A stretch of DNA of 15,769 nucleotides from Cytophaga sp051961495 (GCF_051961495.1 NZ_JBQCDF010000311.1:1-15769); one strand, 5' to 3'. Positions 1-8,207 are shown, counted from the stretch's first letter. Numbers and translations: made by a program. Notes: generated by a model not told the origin, from the letters alone.

Positions 1-421
1 AAAGATGCGAGCCATCAATATAGATTAAGTCAAACTTCAATTTACTTTCTACCCATTTAGGAAGCTGGATGGCAGAAAAAGCTTCGAAGTAATTAACATA
101 TTTTAGTAGTTCACTTTTTTCCAACAACAGCAATCCGCAGCTATCCCAATGCGATATTTGAAAAGGATCTATTGAATAGTGTTGCTGTATATTATTGTTC
201 AATTCCTTATGCTTCATGGCAAACAGCATTGCTGAAATGCCATATGCCATGCCTATTTCAAGGGTATATTCAGGTCTTTCACGATCCATTATCCCTTGAA
301 TAGTCAATAAATTATTATTTGTTGACCCGCCAATAATTTCACGCTCGCTTCCGCTTTTACCAATTAATTTTCCATTCTGAATTATTTCATTAAGCAGCGG
401 TGGAATTTCTTTTTTACTCAT
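1..421 (-). CDS. Class I SAM-dependent methyltransferase (3' part beyond window)
   Basis: Translation from the ATG at 421-419 is open for 140 codons to the left window edge, so the C-terminal part is missing. The visible part reads as a Rossmann-fold methyltransferase of the small Methyltransf_24 type: motif I LEIGMAYGIS (about residues 54-63) for SAM binding, an acidic residue after the second strand in HYSIDPFQ (D85), and the strand-4 motif LIYIDGSH (about 132-139), where Asp and His are typical of this family. It starts 39 bp after the stop of the flavoprotein gene and probably shares its transcript. In this setting it most likely methylates a sugar or a chain end, but the acceptor cannot be read from the sequence. 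The methyltransferase fold is well supported; the role is inferred. Confidence 0.8.
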   Translation of the reverse strand, partial: MSKKEIPPLLNEIIQNGKLIGKSGSEREIIGGSTNNNLLTIQGIMDRERPEYTLEIGMAYGISAMLFAMKHKELNNNIQQHYSIDPFQISHWDSCGLLLLEKSELLKYVNYFEAFSAIQLPKWVESKLKFDLIYIDGSHL

Positions 422-460
422 GATCTGTCTTGATTATAGCTGGATAACTTTCCAGATGTT

Positions 461-1735
461 TTAATTAGTATTTTGGGTTATTCTTTTTTTCAAGTCAAAG
501 GCAGCTTCCATGGCTTTATCCATGTTATAATATTCCCATTCACCAAAACGGCCTAAAAGATGTATTCCCAAGGAAGAAAGATACTCCTTGTATTCCAGTA
601 TACATGTACGCGTTTCTCTATCCTGAATAACATAGGAGTTAGGCTCCTGGTTGAATGCAATAGCTTCCAGATTTCCGGGAAGATGTTTTAATTCTGCCAA
701 CATGTCTTCCTGGGAACAAATACCGGAGAATTCGACGGTACATGAGCTACGCCCCTCTGCCTGAGCGTTGTTATTGATGCTAAAGTTACCGGTATAGATA
801 ATTCTATGTGCTTTGAAAGTTGGTTCCGGAATGTATAACCAGGAAAGATCATTGGTATCACAGCTGCATAACACACTGGACGTACCATTTGACCGGAGGT
901 TGGAAATTTTTGAATTATTCTGATACTTACTACCGGTATCATTTCTTAAAAGTTCCGGAAGTTTTCTTACATCACCTGTGTATACAACGTAGTCAAATAA
1001 TTCTCCATTGATACGCACACCTTCAGCGCCAGTAATAATATTTTCAATAGTTGTATTACATTGGATGTTTAATCCTTCAGCCAGGCGATCTGCAATAAAC
1101 TGTGATCCGCCATTCTTAGGGTAGAAGAAGCTTGAATGCACCATTGTTGTTTCTTCCTGACGAGTGATGTTACTTGTTACAATCTCCAGTAATTTTGGCA
1201 TGGGCAGTTTTCCTTCCAGCCACTGCATAGAAACTGTTTTCAGATCTGTTTTCCAGATTTTATTATTGTAAGGCTTGAAATACATTTCATATAACGTATC
1301 TCCAAACGTACCGAGCAGAAATGCCTCGAAGTGCTCATATAGCATCGGATCTTTTGCTTCAATAGCGTGAATGGCAATCAGCTCAGACATGATTTTCTCT
1401 ACAAGCCCGGCGTCCAATTGATACAAAAAATTTTCTATGGGATAACCTAAAAATTTTCCCTGATAAAATATTTTAGCATTACGTTTTGCCTGGATAAATT
1501 CTTTTTCTCTGTCGAATTTATTCCAGAACCAATCTAATACTTCCTTATTTTTACTATTAAATACATGCCCTCCTACCCGATGATACAAGTACCCAGCCTC
1601 GCGACTGCAATGAACCAATCCACCGATATAGGGATTTTGTTCAACAACTGTTACCTGAAAGTGATCATTTAATATAGCAGCAATGCTAATTCCGGAGATA
1701 CCGGCACCAATGACTGCCACTTTTTTATTTTTCAT
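461..1735 (-). CDS. UDP-galactopyranose mutase-like FAD-dependent oxidoreductase
   Basis: A 424-residue flavoprotein. The N-terminus KKVAVIGAGISGISIAA is a classical dinucleotide-binding fold (GxGxxG at 10-15, acidic E32 at the end of strand 2, then GG at 38-39). GGHVFNSKNKEVLDWF (about 55-70) resembles the GPHIFHT-NKEVW segment of UDP-galactopyranose mutase, and the C-terminal GRFGEWEYYNMDKAMEAA (395-412) resembles the GRLGxYxYxDMD segment that contacts FAD in that family. It is somewhat longer than the usual bacterial mutase (about 370-390 residues) and diverged in between, so it may be a mutase acting on UDP-galactose or another UDP-sugar, or a related flavoenzyme of unknown substrate. Protoporphyrinogen oxidase, a frequent automatic label for such proteins, fits the neighbourhood poorly. 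It is preceded by a 100-bp gap with a candidate promoter and followed by the methyltransferase gene. Confidence 0.7.
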   Translation of the reverse strand: MKNKKVAVIGAGISGISIAAILNDHFQVTVVEQNPYIGGLVHCSREAGYLYHRVGGHVFNSKNKEVLDWFWNKFDREKEFIQAKRNAKIFYQGKFLGYPIENFLYQLDAGLVEKIMSELIAIHAIEAKDPMLYEHFEAFLLGTFGDTLYEMYFKPYNNKIWKTDLKTVSMQWLEGKLPMPKLLEIVTSNITRQEETTMVHSSFFYPKNGGSQFIADRLAEGLNIQCNTTIENIITGAEGVRINGELFDYVVYTGDVRKLPELLRNDTGSKYQNNSKISNLRSNGTSSVLCSCDTNDLSWLYIPEPTFKAHRIIYTGNFSINNNAQAEGRSSCTVEFSGICSQEDMLAELKHLPGNLEAIAFNQEPNSYVIQDRETRTCILEYKEYLSSLGIHLLGRFGEWEYYNMDKAMEAAFDLKKRITQNTN

Positions 1736-1763
1736 TCAGCTTTCAATATTTTAATTTATAAAT

Positions 1764-1795
1764 CAAATCTTTCGTAACCACAACAAGTAATCAAA
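1764..1795 (-). promoter_or_regulatory. Candidate Bacteroidota-type promoter before the mutase-like gene
   Basis: On the minus strand TTTG (1795-1792) is followed after 20 bases by AAGATTTG (1771-1764). The Bacteroidota vegetative consensus is TTTG, 19-21 bases, TAnnTTTG, so only the first base of the -7 element deviates. The ATG at 1735 lies about 29 bp further on, a reasonable leader length. It sits in one of only two gaps of about 100 bp in the window. It is read by eye only, and AT-rich DNA gives chance matches. Confidence 0.4.
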
Positions 1796-1835
1796 ACAGT
1801 ATATCGGAGACATTAATTGAAGGTTCATTTTGCAT

Positions 1836-2828
1836 TCAACTTTTTTTAATCCAGGGTTGAGATGGTAAATTCCCGCATAATTTTTGGATGGTTACAGCAT
1901 TGACCAATAAACTTTTTAAAGCGCTGAAATCATTCGCCCATTTTAGTTTTTGTTCAAAAGAAAGCAGCCCGAATCCTGTCATAAAAGCTGTCATTGCTGT
2001 ATGATACAATTGTTTCAAAAGTATGTAACCATATGATTTCCCCTTTATTCCTTTATCTGCAGACAAATAAATATATGGATAAAGAAATGCAATTGAATAT
2101 CCAAAACCTTTATTCATTCTAAACAGATAATTTTCATTCAACCTGTTTCGGGTAAGGTAATGTTTAAAGGTTAATGTTGAATCATAATAAAGTGTATACC
2201 CCGTTAAAATTATTGCCTGACACAGTTCAAAATCTTCTCCGGATGTCAGCGTTTGCCCGATCCTGCCTGTCAAAGTAAATTTAAAACCTTTTTTTATTAA
2301 ATATTCATACGCAGACTTTCGTATTGCTATTCCGGCACCATATAAATATCCTTTACTAAGGGTCACATCTCCACTCGCTGCTGCTTGCGGACCTACCGCG
2401 TATTGAGCCACATGTTTCCTGACCGTTGCCGGTGGTTCAATTTCATATACAGGGATACCCATTCCACCAAGAGCGCCTATTTTACTATCAGACTCGAATA
2501 TCAAAAAGGCTGTCAATAAATACTGCTCAGAAAGCCAGTTGTCATCATCGCAAAAAACCACATAATCAAATACAGCATTTTTGATACCTGTATGACGGGC
2601 TGATGACAAGCCTGGTGTTGGTTCATCAATGATTCTCATAGGAATTGCCGCATTCCAGGATACCCAGCAGGACGCGGCTATTGCTGCAGTATCATCAGAA
2701 GAATTATTATTGACTACAATTACTTCTGCCTTAATACCATTCAATTCCTGCTTGGCAAGATGATCAAGTGTATCTTTTATTCTCGATGCACTATTATAAC
2801 AACATACTACAACTGAAATACCTTTCAT
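1836..2828 (-). CDS. Family 2 glycosyltransferase (GT-A fold)
   Basis: The 330-residue protein starts ISVVVCCYNSASRIKDTLD, the nucleotide-binding start of GT2 enzymes. NNNSSDDT (about 40-47) is the next conserved loop and FCDDDNW (about 92-98) is the metal- and sugar-nucleotide-binding DxD region. EPTPGLSSARHTGI (about 69-82) is typical of GT2 enzymes that extend polysaccharides. The region after about residue 200 is less conserved; it has hydrophobic stretches (about 240-290) that may sit on the membrane but do not form clear transmembrane helices. Its ATG overlaps the stop of the upstream glycosyltransferase gene by four bases (ATGA), so translation is probably coupled. It is the last gene before the 100-bp gap and adds one sugar of unknown identity. 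Confidence 0.88.
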   Translation of the reverse strand: MKGISVVVCCYNSASRIKDTLDHLAKQELNGIKAEVIVVNNNSSDDTAAIAASCWVSWNAAIPMRIIDEPTPGLSSARHTGIKNAVFDYVVFCDDDNWLSEQYLLTAFLIFESDSKIGALGGMGIPVYEIEPPATVRKHVAQYAVGPQAAASGDVTLSKGYLYGAGIAIRKSAYEYLIKKGFKFTLTGRIGQTLTSGEDFELCQAIILTGYTLYYDSTLTFKHYLTRNRLNENYLFRMNKGFGYSIAFLYPYIYLSADKGIKGKSYGYILLKQLYHTAMTAFMTGFGLLSFEQKLKWANDFSALKSLLVNAVTIQKLCGNLPSQPWIKKS

Positions 2829-3904
2829 ATATTATTGATAAGAATATCATACAACGTATGTTCAGGTTTATCCTTAATAAGAGCCTGTACTTTGGCTAAA
2901 CATAACTCGCCCATGGATTCGACATGAGATTTACGTGCAAACATTTCTTCAAGTGCCGTTTTAATAAGATCTACGGTCGGGGCCTTAATCAAAAAACCGT
3001 TCACTCCGTCTTCAATAAATTCTCCACATCCTCCTACATCTGTAACTACTGCAGTTCTGCCGCATGCCATTGCTTCCAACAAACTAAGTGGAGTACCTTC
3101 AGCAAACGAAGTTAAAACCAGTATATGATTTAGTTCCCATATTTTTCTAACGTCTTTTTCAAAGCCCTTGAAATGAATTTTATCAGTCAGCTTATAAAAA
3201 TGCACCAGCTCTTTCAAATAACCTTCGTCAGGACCTTCCCCATATACATTAAGCTCCCAATCCATATCACTTAATGAACGGCTGGAAAGCGCCTGAATTA
3301 AGAGATCATGACCTTTAACGTTTGCGTCCAGCCGGCCAACAATTGCCATGCTGAGTTTTGAAGAATGTATATATGGAATTTTACCATACGTTACTTTTAT
3401 TGGATTTGAAATAATCTGAGCATTTTGAATATTACAGGCGATCTGTCTTTCAGCCACATTTTTATTTCGTTGAGAAACGAAAAATACACGCGTCATTTTT
3501 TCAAAAATACTTTTAGCATGTATTATATCAGAATAGGGCAAAATTTCATGCTCATTATTAAACTGGTTAACTAAATACATCCTGTTGACATTACAGGTAT
3601 ACAAAAATTTTCTAAAGTCTTTATTCCAGGTGAAATCATAGGTCCCTCCCTGACTGATTAACAAAACATCCAATTCAAAGTCCAGTATTTTTTTGAAAGA
3701 CTCCTTTCTGAAAATTCTATTCAATTTGAAATATGCTTTTTTACTGAATGAAGCTGAAGATGCCAATTCATTCGGACGTAGCAGAAGCGTCGCACCTTTC
3801 TTCTTTAAAGCTAAAATTGATTCGTGAACTGTCTCCCACTTATATATAGATATATATACTTCATGGTTATTCTCAAGAGCCAGCGCTGCGGTTCTTACCC
3901 ACAA
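2825..3904 (-). CDS. Family 4 glycosyltransferase with a broken 5' end
   Basis: The uninterrupted frame encodes 359 residues of a GT4 (GT-B fold) enzyme if it starts at the TTG at 3904-3902. The C-terminal half is typical: SMAIVGRLDANVKGHDLL (185-202), YGEGPDEGYL, HFKGF, and the donor-site motif E269-x7-E277 in FAEGTPLSLLEAMACG. The N-terminus is incomplete for the family: it lacks the first beta strand and the Gly-rich loop. Those residues are encoded just upstream in the same frame, starting at an ATG (3958-3956) one base after the previous stop, but two stop codons interrupt: TAA at 3928-3926 and TGA at 3919-3917. The gene is therefore either a recent pseudogene, a sequencing artefact, or makes a shortened protein that is probably inactive. 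Its 3' end overlaps the next gene by four bases. Function beyond sugar transfer is not readable. Confidence 0.75.
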   Translation of the reverse strand: MWVRTAALALENNHEVYISIYKWETVHESILALKKKGATLLLRPNELASSASFSKKAYFKLNRIFRKESFKKILDFELDVLLISQGGTYDFTWNKDFRKFLYTCNVNRMYLVNQFNNEHEILPYSDIIHAKSIFEKMTRVFFVSQRNKNVAERQIACNIQNAQIISNPIKVTYGKIPYIHSSKLSMAIVGRLDANVKGHDLLIQALSSRSLSDMDWELNVYGEGPDEGYLKELVHFYKLTDKIHFKGFEKDVRKIWELNHILVLTSFAEGTPLSLLEAMACGRTAVVTDVGGCGEFIEDGVNGFLIKAPTVDLIKTALEEMFARKSHVESMGELCLAKVQALIKDKPEHTLYDILINNI

Positions 3905-3958
3905 GTCCTCGCTCCCTCACGAAACTTAATACAGTGATGATACAAAGCCTATCCTCAT
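3905..3958 (-). pseudogene. Interrupted start of the GT4 gene (two in-frame stops)
   Basis: Read in the frame of the downstream glycosyltransferase, this stretch gives MRIGFVSSLY, stop, VS, stop, GSED and then continues into LWVRTAALAL. Members of this GT4 branch commonly start with a strand like MRIGFVSS followed within a few residues by a GGSE(D/E)LW motif, so the reading frame is right and only the two stop codons are wrong. The ATG follows the preceding gene's TAA by a single base, the spacing expected of a coupled start. Single-base changes would explain both stops, for instance GGA or TGG becoming TGA. Confidence 0.7.
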
Positions 3959-3959
3959 A

Positions 3960-4721
3960 TTACTTTTTCAATATTTGTTTCGTTACAAAAGACAGATAAC
4001 TTATCATAAATTCCGGAAAGTGACGTATATCCTTTGTTTCTTTAAAATAATCAAAAACAACTTTTTTTAAATTTTCATAAACAGGGCTATTGCTTGATTT
4101 ATTTTCGTCATGCATTAGAAAAACGCCCAATGTTTTTTCAATTTTAACTATTTTATATTTTTTGTATACCCTCAGTAAAAACCAATAATCCATTGAATAA
4201 TGGTTTGACACAGGGAATTTCCCAAGTTGAACCTGCAAGGAACGTTTATAGAAATATCCAACAGGGTTCAGTGGAAATACAAAATCCCAATATTTTAAAA
4301 TTTTATTCAATTTGACAGATGGACTATGAATCGTTTGTATAGTTTTTTTTTCGATAATTATATTTCCGATTATTATATCCGCCTCAGGATTTTTTATAAA
4401 AGCATATACAGCGTTATTAAAAGCTCCGGGCAAGAAATAATCGTCAGCATTAAGATATACTATAATATCACCGGTGGCCTTCTCAAAAGCCTTATTCATG
4501 GCATCTGACTGACCTGAATCCTTTTCAGAGACCCAATGGACGGTTGGATATTTTTTCAGTATCTCAATCGTTCCATCTGATGATCCTCCGTCAACTATTA
4601 TATGCTCATATGTGTTGTAATCCTGCTGAATGACACTGGCAATAGCTCTCTCAATAAAACCGGCAGAGTTATAGGATGGCGTTAATACACTTATTTTAAA
4701 TTTATGTAAAGTATCTTCCAT
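3960..4721 (-). CDS. Family 2 glycosyltransferase (GT-A fold)
   Basis: The 253-residue protein is a compact GT2 enzyme. FKISVLTPSYNSAGFIERAI (8-27) is the nucleotide-binding strand and loop, IIVDGGSSDGT (41-51) the second, SEKDSGQSDAMNKAF (65-79) the conserved helix found in WcaA/WbbL-like transferases, and YLNADDYF (89-96) holds the DxD-equivalent acidic pair. Length matches simple GT2 enzymes of 250-280 residues without a membrane domain, so it probably works at the inner face of the cytoplasmic membrane. It starts 12 bp after the stop of the upstream GT4 gene, and its own stop is one base before the original ATG of the interrupted GT4 gene. The sugar transferred is unknown. Confidence 0.9.
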   Translation of the reverse strand: MEDTLHKFKISVLTPSYNSAGFIERAIASVIQQDYNTYEHIIVDGGSSDGTIEILKKYPTVHWVSEKDSGQSDAMNKAFEKATGDIIVYLNADDYFLPGAFNNAVYAFIKNPEADIIIGNIIIEKKTIQTIHSPSVKLNKILKYWDFVFPLNPVGYFYKRSLQVQLGKFPVSNHYSMDYWFLLRVYKKYKIVKIEKTLGVFLMHDENKSSNSPVYENLKKVVFDYFKETKDIRHFPEFMISYLSFVTKQILKK

Positions 4722-4733
4722 TTTACTGCCTGA

Positions 4734-5975
4734 TTAATTGTTTTCAACCAGATTCTTATACAACTGAATCATCAAGTCCGATTGTATGCTTTGACTATAT
4801 TTACCTATCGCCGTTTCGGAAATAGCACTTCTGTTAAAGAGGTTATATTCCAACGTCTTTTTTATAATATGAGCCCAGGATTTAATCTGCATATCTTTCA
4901 TTATGATTCCATTTTCATTCGATATCAATTCAGGAATTCCTCCGACATCTGAACAAATAACAGGAACACCACAACATAATGCTTCAATAATCACATTTGG
5001 CATGTTATCACCACGGGAAGGAACCAATAAAAAATCAATGGAATTATAAAATTCTGCAAGCGTTTCATTTGAATTCAAATTTCCATTGTATTTTAAATTA
5101 AAACTTTTTTCATCAAACTCTTTCCCGATATAAACAAATTCAATAGTTGAATCTTCTTTAAAAAAATTCACTAAACCTAAAAAAATATCATTTCCTTTTA
5201 ACGCTGAATGATAGGTGGCTACATAGCCATATTTAATTGCCGGAACCTTTTTAAAATTTTCATTATTCCCGGCAGATCGATTCAGGTACTTGAAAACAGA
5301 TGTATCAATACTGTTTGGTATTATCACATGTTTGAATCTCTTAAAAAGAAAACTTGATACTGACAATTCATACATCCATTGATTCAAGGCAACAATAGTC
5401 AACTCTTTATTTTTAATGCTACCCTTTTTATCCTGCAATTCTTTTTGTGCAAGCGATTTACTTAATGGAGGCAACAGTTGCGGACAATCATTACATGTAT
5501 GTTTATAGCCTTCGCAATCATACGCGTAATGACAGCCTCCTGTAAATGGATTCATATCATGTAATGTCCAAACAAGTTTTTTATTCTTGAAGCCGGATAT
5601 GCCATTAAAATCCAACGTATAATTTATCCAATGCAAATGAATAATATCTGCGTTCAGGATCATATCTCGCTGTCCGGATTTTAACAAATCGAAATCTGAA
5701 TAGTTTAGTGTATATGAATGATCCTTAAATTTTTTATATTGGTTTATTTTCGATTCTTTTTCCCAAAAATGCTTTTTTAGTTTAAATTTAAATAAGATCC
5801 TTGTAAAAAAATCAAAAGATATGCTTACTCTATAACACCGGGGAATATTGATTTCCGGGCCCAAAAAATATAAGAAGGATGAGTTCACGCCTTTTTCAAT
5901 CAACCCCTTGTGCAGATTCAACGCAGCATTTGCTGCACCTCCTGTTGAGAATGTATTAATATGAAGAATATTCAT
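4734..5975 (-). CDS. Family 4 glycosyltransferase (WcaC-like, four-Cys insert)
   Basis: I place the start at the ATG 5975-5973, giving 413 residues beginning MNILHINTFSTGGAANAALN, a textbook GT4 first strand and Gly-rich loop. The frame is open upstream to an ATG at 6071, but those 32 extra residues have no family match and would overlap the preceding gene by 116 bp instead of 20 bp. HLHWINY and WTLHDMNPFTGGCHYA mark the WcaC-like branch. Four cysteines (C148, C154, C161, C164, spacing x5, x6, x2) lie in a loop conserved in this branch and might bind a metal, which is inference. The donor-site motif is D323-x7-E331 in RGDNMPNVIIEALCCG, with Asp replacing the first Glu, as is common here. Acceptor and donor are unknown. 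Confidence 0.88.
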   Translation of the reverse strand: MNILHINTFSTGGAANAALNLHKGLIEKGVNSSFLYFLGPEINIPRCYRVSISFDFFTRILFKFKLKKHFWEKESKINQYKKFKDHSYTLNYSDFDLLKSGQRDMILNADIIHLHWINYTLDFNGISGFKNKKLVWTLHDMNPFTGGCHYAYDCEGYKHTCNDCPQLLPPLSKSLAQKELQDKKGSIKNKELTIVALNQWMYELSVSSFLFKRFKHVIIPNSIDTSVFKYLNRSAGNNENFKKVPAIKYGYVATYHSALKGNDIFLGLVNFFKEDSTIEFVYIGKEFDEKSFNLKYNGNLNSNETLAEFYNSIDFLLVPSRGDNMPNVIIEALCCGVPVICSDVGGIPELISNENGIIMKDMQIKSWAHIIKKTLEYNLFNRSAISETAIGKYSQSIQSDLMIQLYKNLVENN

Positions 5976-7161
5976 CTTTAACATTTTGAAAAAAACGAAG
6001 ATATTTTTCAGCGCATAATTCCATTGAAAATTTTTCAAACGCCTGCATGGCAAGCTTTGAATGCTTCTCAATTAAAGTCTTATCCTGAATATACATTTTC
6101 ATGCATTCAGTGAATTCTTTCTGGTTAGGCAATCCTTCCCGGGTAATAGAAACAACAAAACCTGCGATATCTGTTGCTGTACTGAGCATCGCCGGAATTT
6201 CAACCCAATTAGTAGCTATTACAGGTTTATTACAGTATAAATATTCTACAACAGAATTAGGGATACTTTCTCCTGCAAACCATGTTGGCAATACTGCAAC
6301 ATCAAACAATGTGATGTATTGAACTACGTTTTCAGCTTTTCCAACAAAGTGAATAAACTTATCAGAAGCATATTGTTTTTTCAATTCAGCAATAAATTCT
6401 CCGTCACCAACCAATATTAAATGCAATTCTTTCGAATTCTCTTTTTGATTTTCAACAAAACCTTCAATTGCAACTTTCCATCCTTTTTCCTCTATGCCTC
6501 TTGCAACCATTCCAAACACAACAGCATCTTCTGCTATGCCTAAGGAATCTCTTGACACTTGTTTTTCTAAAATACCTGCTGATTGATATCCGTTATAAAT
6601 TTGAATATTCAGATCAGGAACAGTTGCGTGTAACGTTTTTAGAATGTCTATATTTTTCTGAGTTAACCAGACCAAACCATTTGCACGTAAAAATGCCTTT
6701 CTTGTCTGGGTATTAAAATACTCATATGATTCAGGATTTCCTGAAAGATACTGATGCATCAATGAATAACAACCTCTGGTGGAAATAACAATAGGAATAT
6801 TGTATGTCTCAAGCGCAGAGCAAATAAAAACATCTGACTCATATTTGAATGAACATAAAATATCTATTTTAAAATACTTCAATATAACTTTCAAAAAAAG
6901 CTTATCTATTTTATATGCGATTGCATATCTCGAATTGAGTTTTTTAAAAAAAGGAATCAATTTCGAAAGGATATCAGATGGAGTATTTATTAATCTGACT
7001 TTACGGTCTAAAGCCGTTTGTAATAATTTTTCATTAACAACATCAGGTCGCGTATTCAGTAAAATGATCTCATGCTGCTGAGCAAGCATCTTCGTAATAC
7101 GAAGCATAAAAACCTCACTCCCGCCAAATTCAAGTCCTGCTATAGAAAATAAGATTTTCAT
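5956..7161 (-). CDS. Family 4 glycosyltransferase (GT-B fold)
   Basis: A 401-residue GT4 enzyme of usual length. MKILFSIAGLEFGGSEVFML has the first beta strand and the GGSE loop (13-16) that contacts the donor phosphates. The C-terminal domain shows VVFGMVARGIEEKGW (214-228), LILVGDGE (248-255), IHFVGKAENV, and a complete E298-x7-E306 donor motif in GESIPNSVVEYL, followed by NKPVIATNWVEIP. Its ATG overlaps the upstream gene's stop by four bases, and its 3' end overlaps the next gene by 20 bp, so all three are probably translated in series. Family assignment is secure; the sugar is not known. Confidence 0.9.
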   Translation of the reverse strand: MKILFSIAGLEFGGSEVFMLRITKMLAQQHEIILLNTRPDVVNEKLLQTALDRKVRLINTPSDILSKLIPFFKKLNSRYAIAYKIDKLFLKVILKYFKIDILCSFKYESDVFICSALETYNIPIVISTRGCYSLMHQYLSGNPESYEYFNTQTRKAFLRANGLVWLTQKNIDILKTLHATVPDLNIQIYNGYQSAGILEKQVSRDSLGIAEDAVVFGMVARGIEEKGWKVAIEGFVENQKENSKELHLILVGDGEFIAELKKQYASDKFIHFVGKAENVVQYITLFDVAVLPTWFAGESIPNSVVEYLYCNKPVIATNWVEIPAMLSTATDIAGFVVSITREGLPNQKEFTECMKMYIQDKTLIEKHSKLAMQAFEKFSMELCAEKYLRFFQNVKDEYSSY

Positions 7162-8207
7162 GTTTGTATCAATCTTTTAAACTGCGAAGCGATTTCGTTT
7201 GAAACAGTTTCTGTTGAATAATTATTTTCTATAACAGTATATCCATTTATACCTTTTACCGCATAGGTGTTTGTATTCAAATAAACATCCTCTATTGCAT
7301 CATACCAATCGTTATCTGACACAGGACCTAAGCCTATATCACCCTGGCCAAGAATTTCTTTATTCATTCCAAAGGGGCTTACCAGTACAGGCAAACCCAT
7401 AGCCATATATTGAAGCATTTTAAAGCTGCATTTCCCTTTCGTCCATTCATCATTTTGCATGGGCATGATTCCAACGGAAAAATCGCGCATTGCCTGCACA
7501 TGCCCCATAGGGTGCCATGGTACAAATTCGATATTCCCGCTTATTTGTTCCAATTCAACCGGATAACGATCAGCAATTATTTTCAACACTGCATCTTTTC
7601 TTTTATCAAAGAATACCTTTAATGCATTTATAATATTTAGCAGGTATTTATAATTACCGGAAGTCCCTATCCAGCCAATGACAAATCTATTTTTATTCGT
7701 ATTGGTCTCAGGAAAATAAATTTTAGTATCTACTGCAGTTGGAATAATTTTAACATTCTGATTATACTTGCTTACCCAGTCAGCCAGATAATTATTTCCG
7801 GCGAATACGCAATCTGCACCAGTTACAATTTTATCTGTAAAACCAGCGCCTTCGTCTAACCAGATTGCATCGTCCAAATCAAATACAATAGGCCTGGATG
7901 ATTTTAATTCCAATGTAAAATGATATGGAATCAACACTTTCTGTATCCATGTGATTGAATAAAAATTTGATGCAAGTACCGCTCTATACCTATCTAATAA
8001 TTTTAATCGATTCCATGTTCTGGGATTATCGCTATGTATAAGTTTTAAAACTTTGCGGTAAGGTTCTGATGGCACATCAAATTTATTCCATAAAGGTTTT
8101 TTCTCTGTTACAAGCACTCCTTTATTCTGCAAATATGGAATATACTGACGTACTCTATATTGTGCTGAAGGTATTGTTATTCCTGATGTCAGAGCACAAA
8201 TTTTCAA
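7158..8207 (-). CDS. GT4-like glycosyltransferase (FDLDDA type)
   Basis: This 349-residue protein belongs to a GT-B subgroup frequent in polysaccharide loci and recognised by IVFDLDDAIWLDEG (107-120) in the linker side of the N-terminal domain. The C-terminal domain carries FVIGWIGTSGNYKYL (175-189), FVPWHP (228-233), and the subgroup's version of the donor motif, MPMQNDEWTKGKCSFKMLQY (248-267), then MGLPVLVSPFGMN. The Gly-rich loop at the N-terminus is replaced by SAQYRVRQYIPYL (14-26), which is normal for this subgroup. The ATG overlaps the acetyltransferase stop (ATGA), and its own stop overlaps the next ATG the same way. The donor sugar cannot be inferred. Confidence 0.85.
   Translation of the reverse strand: MKICALTSGITIPSAQYRVRQYIPYLQNKGVLVTEKKPLWNKFDVPSEPYRKVLKLIHSDNPRTWNRLKLLDRYRAVLASNFYSITWIQKVLIPYHFTLELKSSRPIVFDLDDAIWLDEGAGFTDKIVTGADCVFAGNNYLADWVSKYNQNVKIIPTAVDTKIYFPETNTNKNRFVIGWIGTSGNYKYLLNIINALKVFFDKRKDAVLKIIADRYPVELEQISGNIEFVPWHPMGHVQAMRDFSVGIMPMQNDEWTKGKCSFKMLQYMAMGLPVLVSPFGMNKEILGQGDIGLGPVSDNDWYDAIEDVYLNTNTYAVKGINGYTVIENNYSTETVSNEIASQFKRLIQT

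Noticed and set aside
688..1011. Open frames of 60-85 codons on both strands inside the mutase-like gene
   Set aside because: They lie wholly within a well-supported gene, show no recognisable motifs and have compositions typical of shadow frames. The same holds for the plus-strand frames elsewhere, for example at 6779-7081 and 9515-9751.
461..1735. Protoporphyrinogen oxidase (HemY-like)
   Set aside because: The FAD fold is shared, but GGHVFNSKNKEV and the GRFGEWEYYNMD end point to the mutase group, and no haem genes are nearby.
1799..1835. Terminator after the GT2 gene at 1836
   Set aside because: Downstream of the stop on the minus strand there is no GC-rich stem followed by a T-run.
3902..3904. 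TTG as the true start of the 2825-3904 glycosyltransferase
   Set aside because: It only marks the longest frame after the last stop. It would drop the first beta strand and Gly-rich loop, and a family-like N-terminus is present directly upstream. I keep it in the coordinates only as the edge of the uninterrupted frame.
3905..3958. A pair of compensating frameshifts instead of two nonsense codons
   Set aside because: The residues on both sides (MRIGFVSSLY and GSEDLWVR) are already in the same frame and at about the right spacing, so two substitutions are simpler; no run of identical bases suggests an indel.
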